In this document: in pieces, positions 28,489 to 28,924 of the stretch
How positions within the stretch are numbered: the stretch's first letter is position 1
Layout: each line of letters begins with the position of its first letter
Virus record (IMG/VR): IMGVR_UViG_3300035034_003813
Coordinates: 1 to 28,924 of that record
Source: a virus
Length of the DNA stretch: 28,924 nucleotides
Reading direction: 5' to 3' (one strand)
Translations under genes and position numbers: made by a program
The notes under the pieces: generated by a model
Told to the model about the DNA's origin: nothing
The model's database searches: none
The model's input: only the letters and a program-made list of their open reading frames with translations

Positions 28489-28924
28489 TTAATAAAGATT
28501 CTGTTTAGGTAAACTTGCGACAATACCTTGTGAAAGTTTTTTTGCTTCTGAAGTTAATTCTCTAATATTGTTTAAATTATTTACCAATCTAATATTTTCA
28601 GTTTCTCCTAAAGCTGCATCAATCTGACTATTGATAGAATTTAAAACCGAATAATATTCTTCTGAAATCTTATCAACCATTTGATTAATTTCTTCTATTT
28701 GCTGAATTAATTCCAAATTTGTTTTAAACGCTGAACTCCTTTTTAATTCACTTTCAGCCTTTTTCATTCCTAATAAAATAAAATAAGCTGAACTTACTAC
28801 AATAACTGTAATCAATGAGTAAGAACCTATAGTAATATGCCATACCGTCGGTCCTTGTTCAATAGGAATAAGCAAATTAAATGAATTATTATATCCTGCC
28901 CCTAAAAGAGCTATTAAGGATAAA
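28489..28924 (-). CDS. Membrane protein with coiled coil, 5' end outside the window
   Basis: The frame is open from the window edge: before the TTG at 28875 the sequence still codes LSLIALLGAGYNNSFN without a stop, so the true start lies beyond 28924. A hydrophobic stretch (GSYSLITVIVVSSAYFILLG) is a single membrane span, and a second hydrophobic segment (LSLIALLGAG) may be a signal or another span. The remainder is a coiled coil (ELIQQIEEINQMVDKISEEYYSVL). This layout suits spanin-like, holin-accessory or structural membrane proteins; it is not assigned. It probably forms an operon with the DUF1353 gene. Confidence 0.75.
   Translation of the reverse strand, partial: LSLIALLGAGYNNSFNLLIPIEQGPTVWHITIGSYSLITVIVVSSAYFILLGMKKAESELKRSSAFKTNLELIQQIEEINQMVDKISEEYYSVLNSINSQIDAALGETENIRLVNNLNNIRELTSEAKKLSQGIVASLPKQNLY

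Overview
The window looks like part of an AT-rich genome of a lytic, tailed double-stranded DNA phage. It has a nearly complete phage replication and recombination gene set, tight same-strand packing with ATGA-type overlaps and strong AAGGAG ribosome sites, two LAGLIDADG inteins, many small zinc-ribbon proteins, and no ribosomal or central-metabolism genes. The host cannot be read from the sequence. Almost everything is on the + strand; only the last kilobase is on the - strand.

Region 1 (about 400-7400) is a DNA-base-modification locus: queD, queE, folE, a divergent second QueD-fold protein, a GT-B glycosyltransferase and dpdA, the DNA guanine transglycosylase, which is interrupted by an intein. 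FolE, QueD and QueE convert GTP to 7-carboxy-7-deazaguanine (CDG). No queC is visible, so the inserted base should be CDG or a derivative unless QueC comes from the host or from elsewhere in the genome. The glycosyltransferase lies 7 bp before dpdA and resembles the queuosine mannosyltransferase family (GTDC1/QTMAN) in its C-terminal half. This raises the possibility of a sugar-decorated 7-deazaguanine in phage DNA, the most interesting hypothesis here. The locus also holds a lysine-tailed winged-helix protein with its own promoter, an odd class II tRNA-like gene, a GC-richer structured intergenic RNA candidate and a decayed HNH endonuclease behind a duplicated queE 3' end.

Region 2 (about 7400-18000) is the replisome and recombination core: sliding clamp, a uracil-DNA-glycosylase/family A DNA polymerase fusion, a methyltransferase, a ribbon-helix-helix protein, a DnaX-type clamp loader, a helical protein, a gp32-like ssDNA-binding protein with an SSB-like acidic tip, a UvsX/RecA recombinase with an intein in its Walker A motif, and an extremely acidic protein closed by a strong terminator.

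Region 3 (about 18000-27000) holds flap endonuclease, endonuclease VII-like resolvase, HD hydrolase, dCMP deaminase, ATP-dependent DNA ligase, and an SbcCD/Mre11-Rad50 system whose Rad50 is split into three ORFs around SbcD. Zinc-ribbon proteins and a DUF5664 nucleotide-hydrolase-like protein follow.

Region 4 (about 27000-28924) starts with a visibly GC-richer island (thyX plus a zinc-ribbon gene) that looks recently acquired. It then switches to - strand genes: a DUF1353 protein and a membrane protein running off the window edge. Four sigma70-like promoters were found, two sharing a 19-bp block. Functions are called from motifs by eye; no database search was run.
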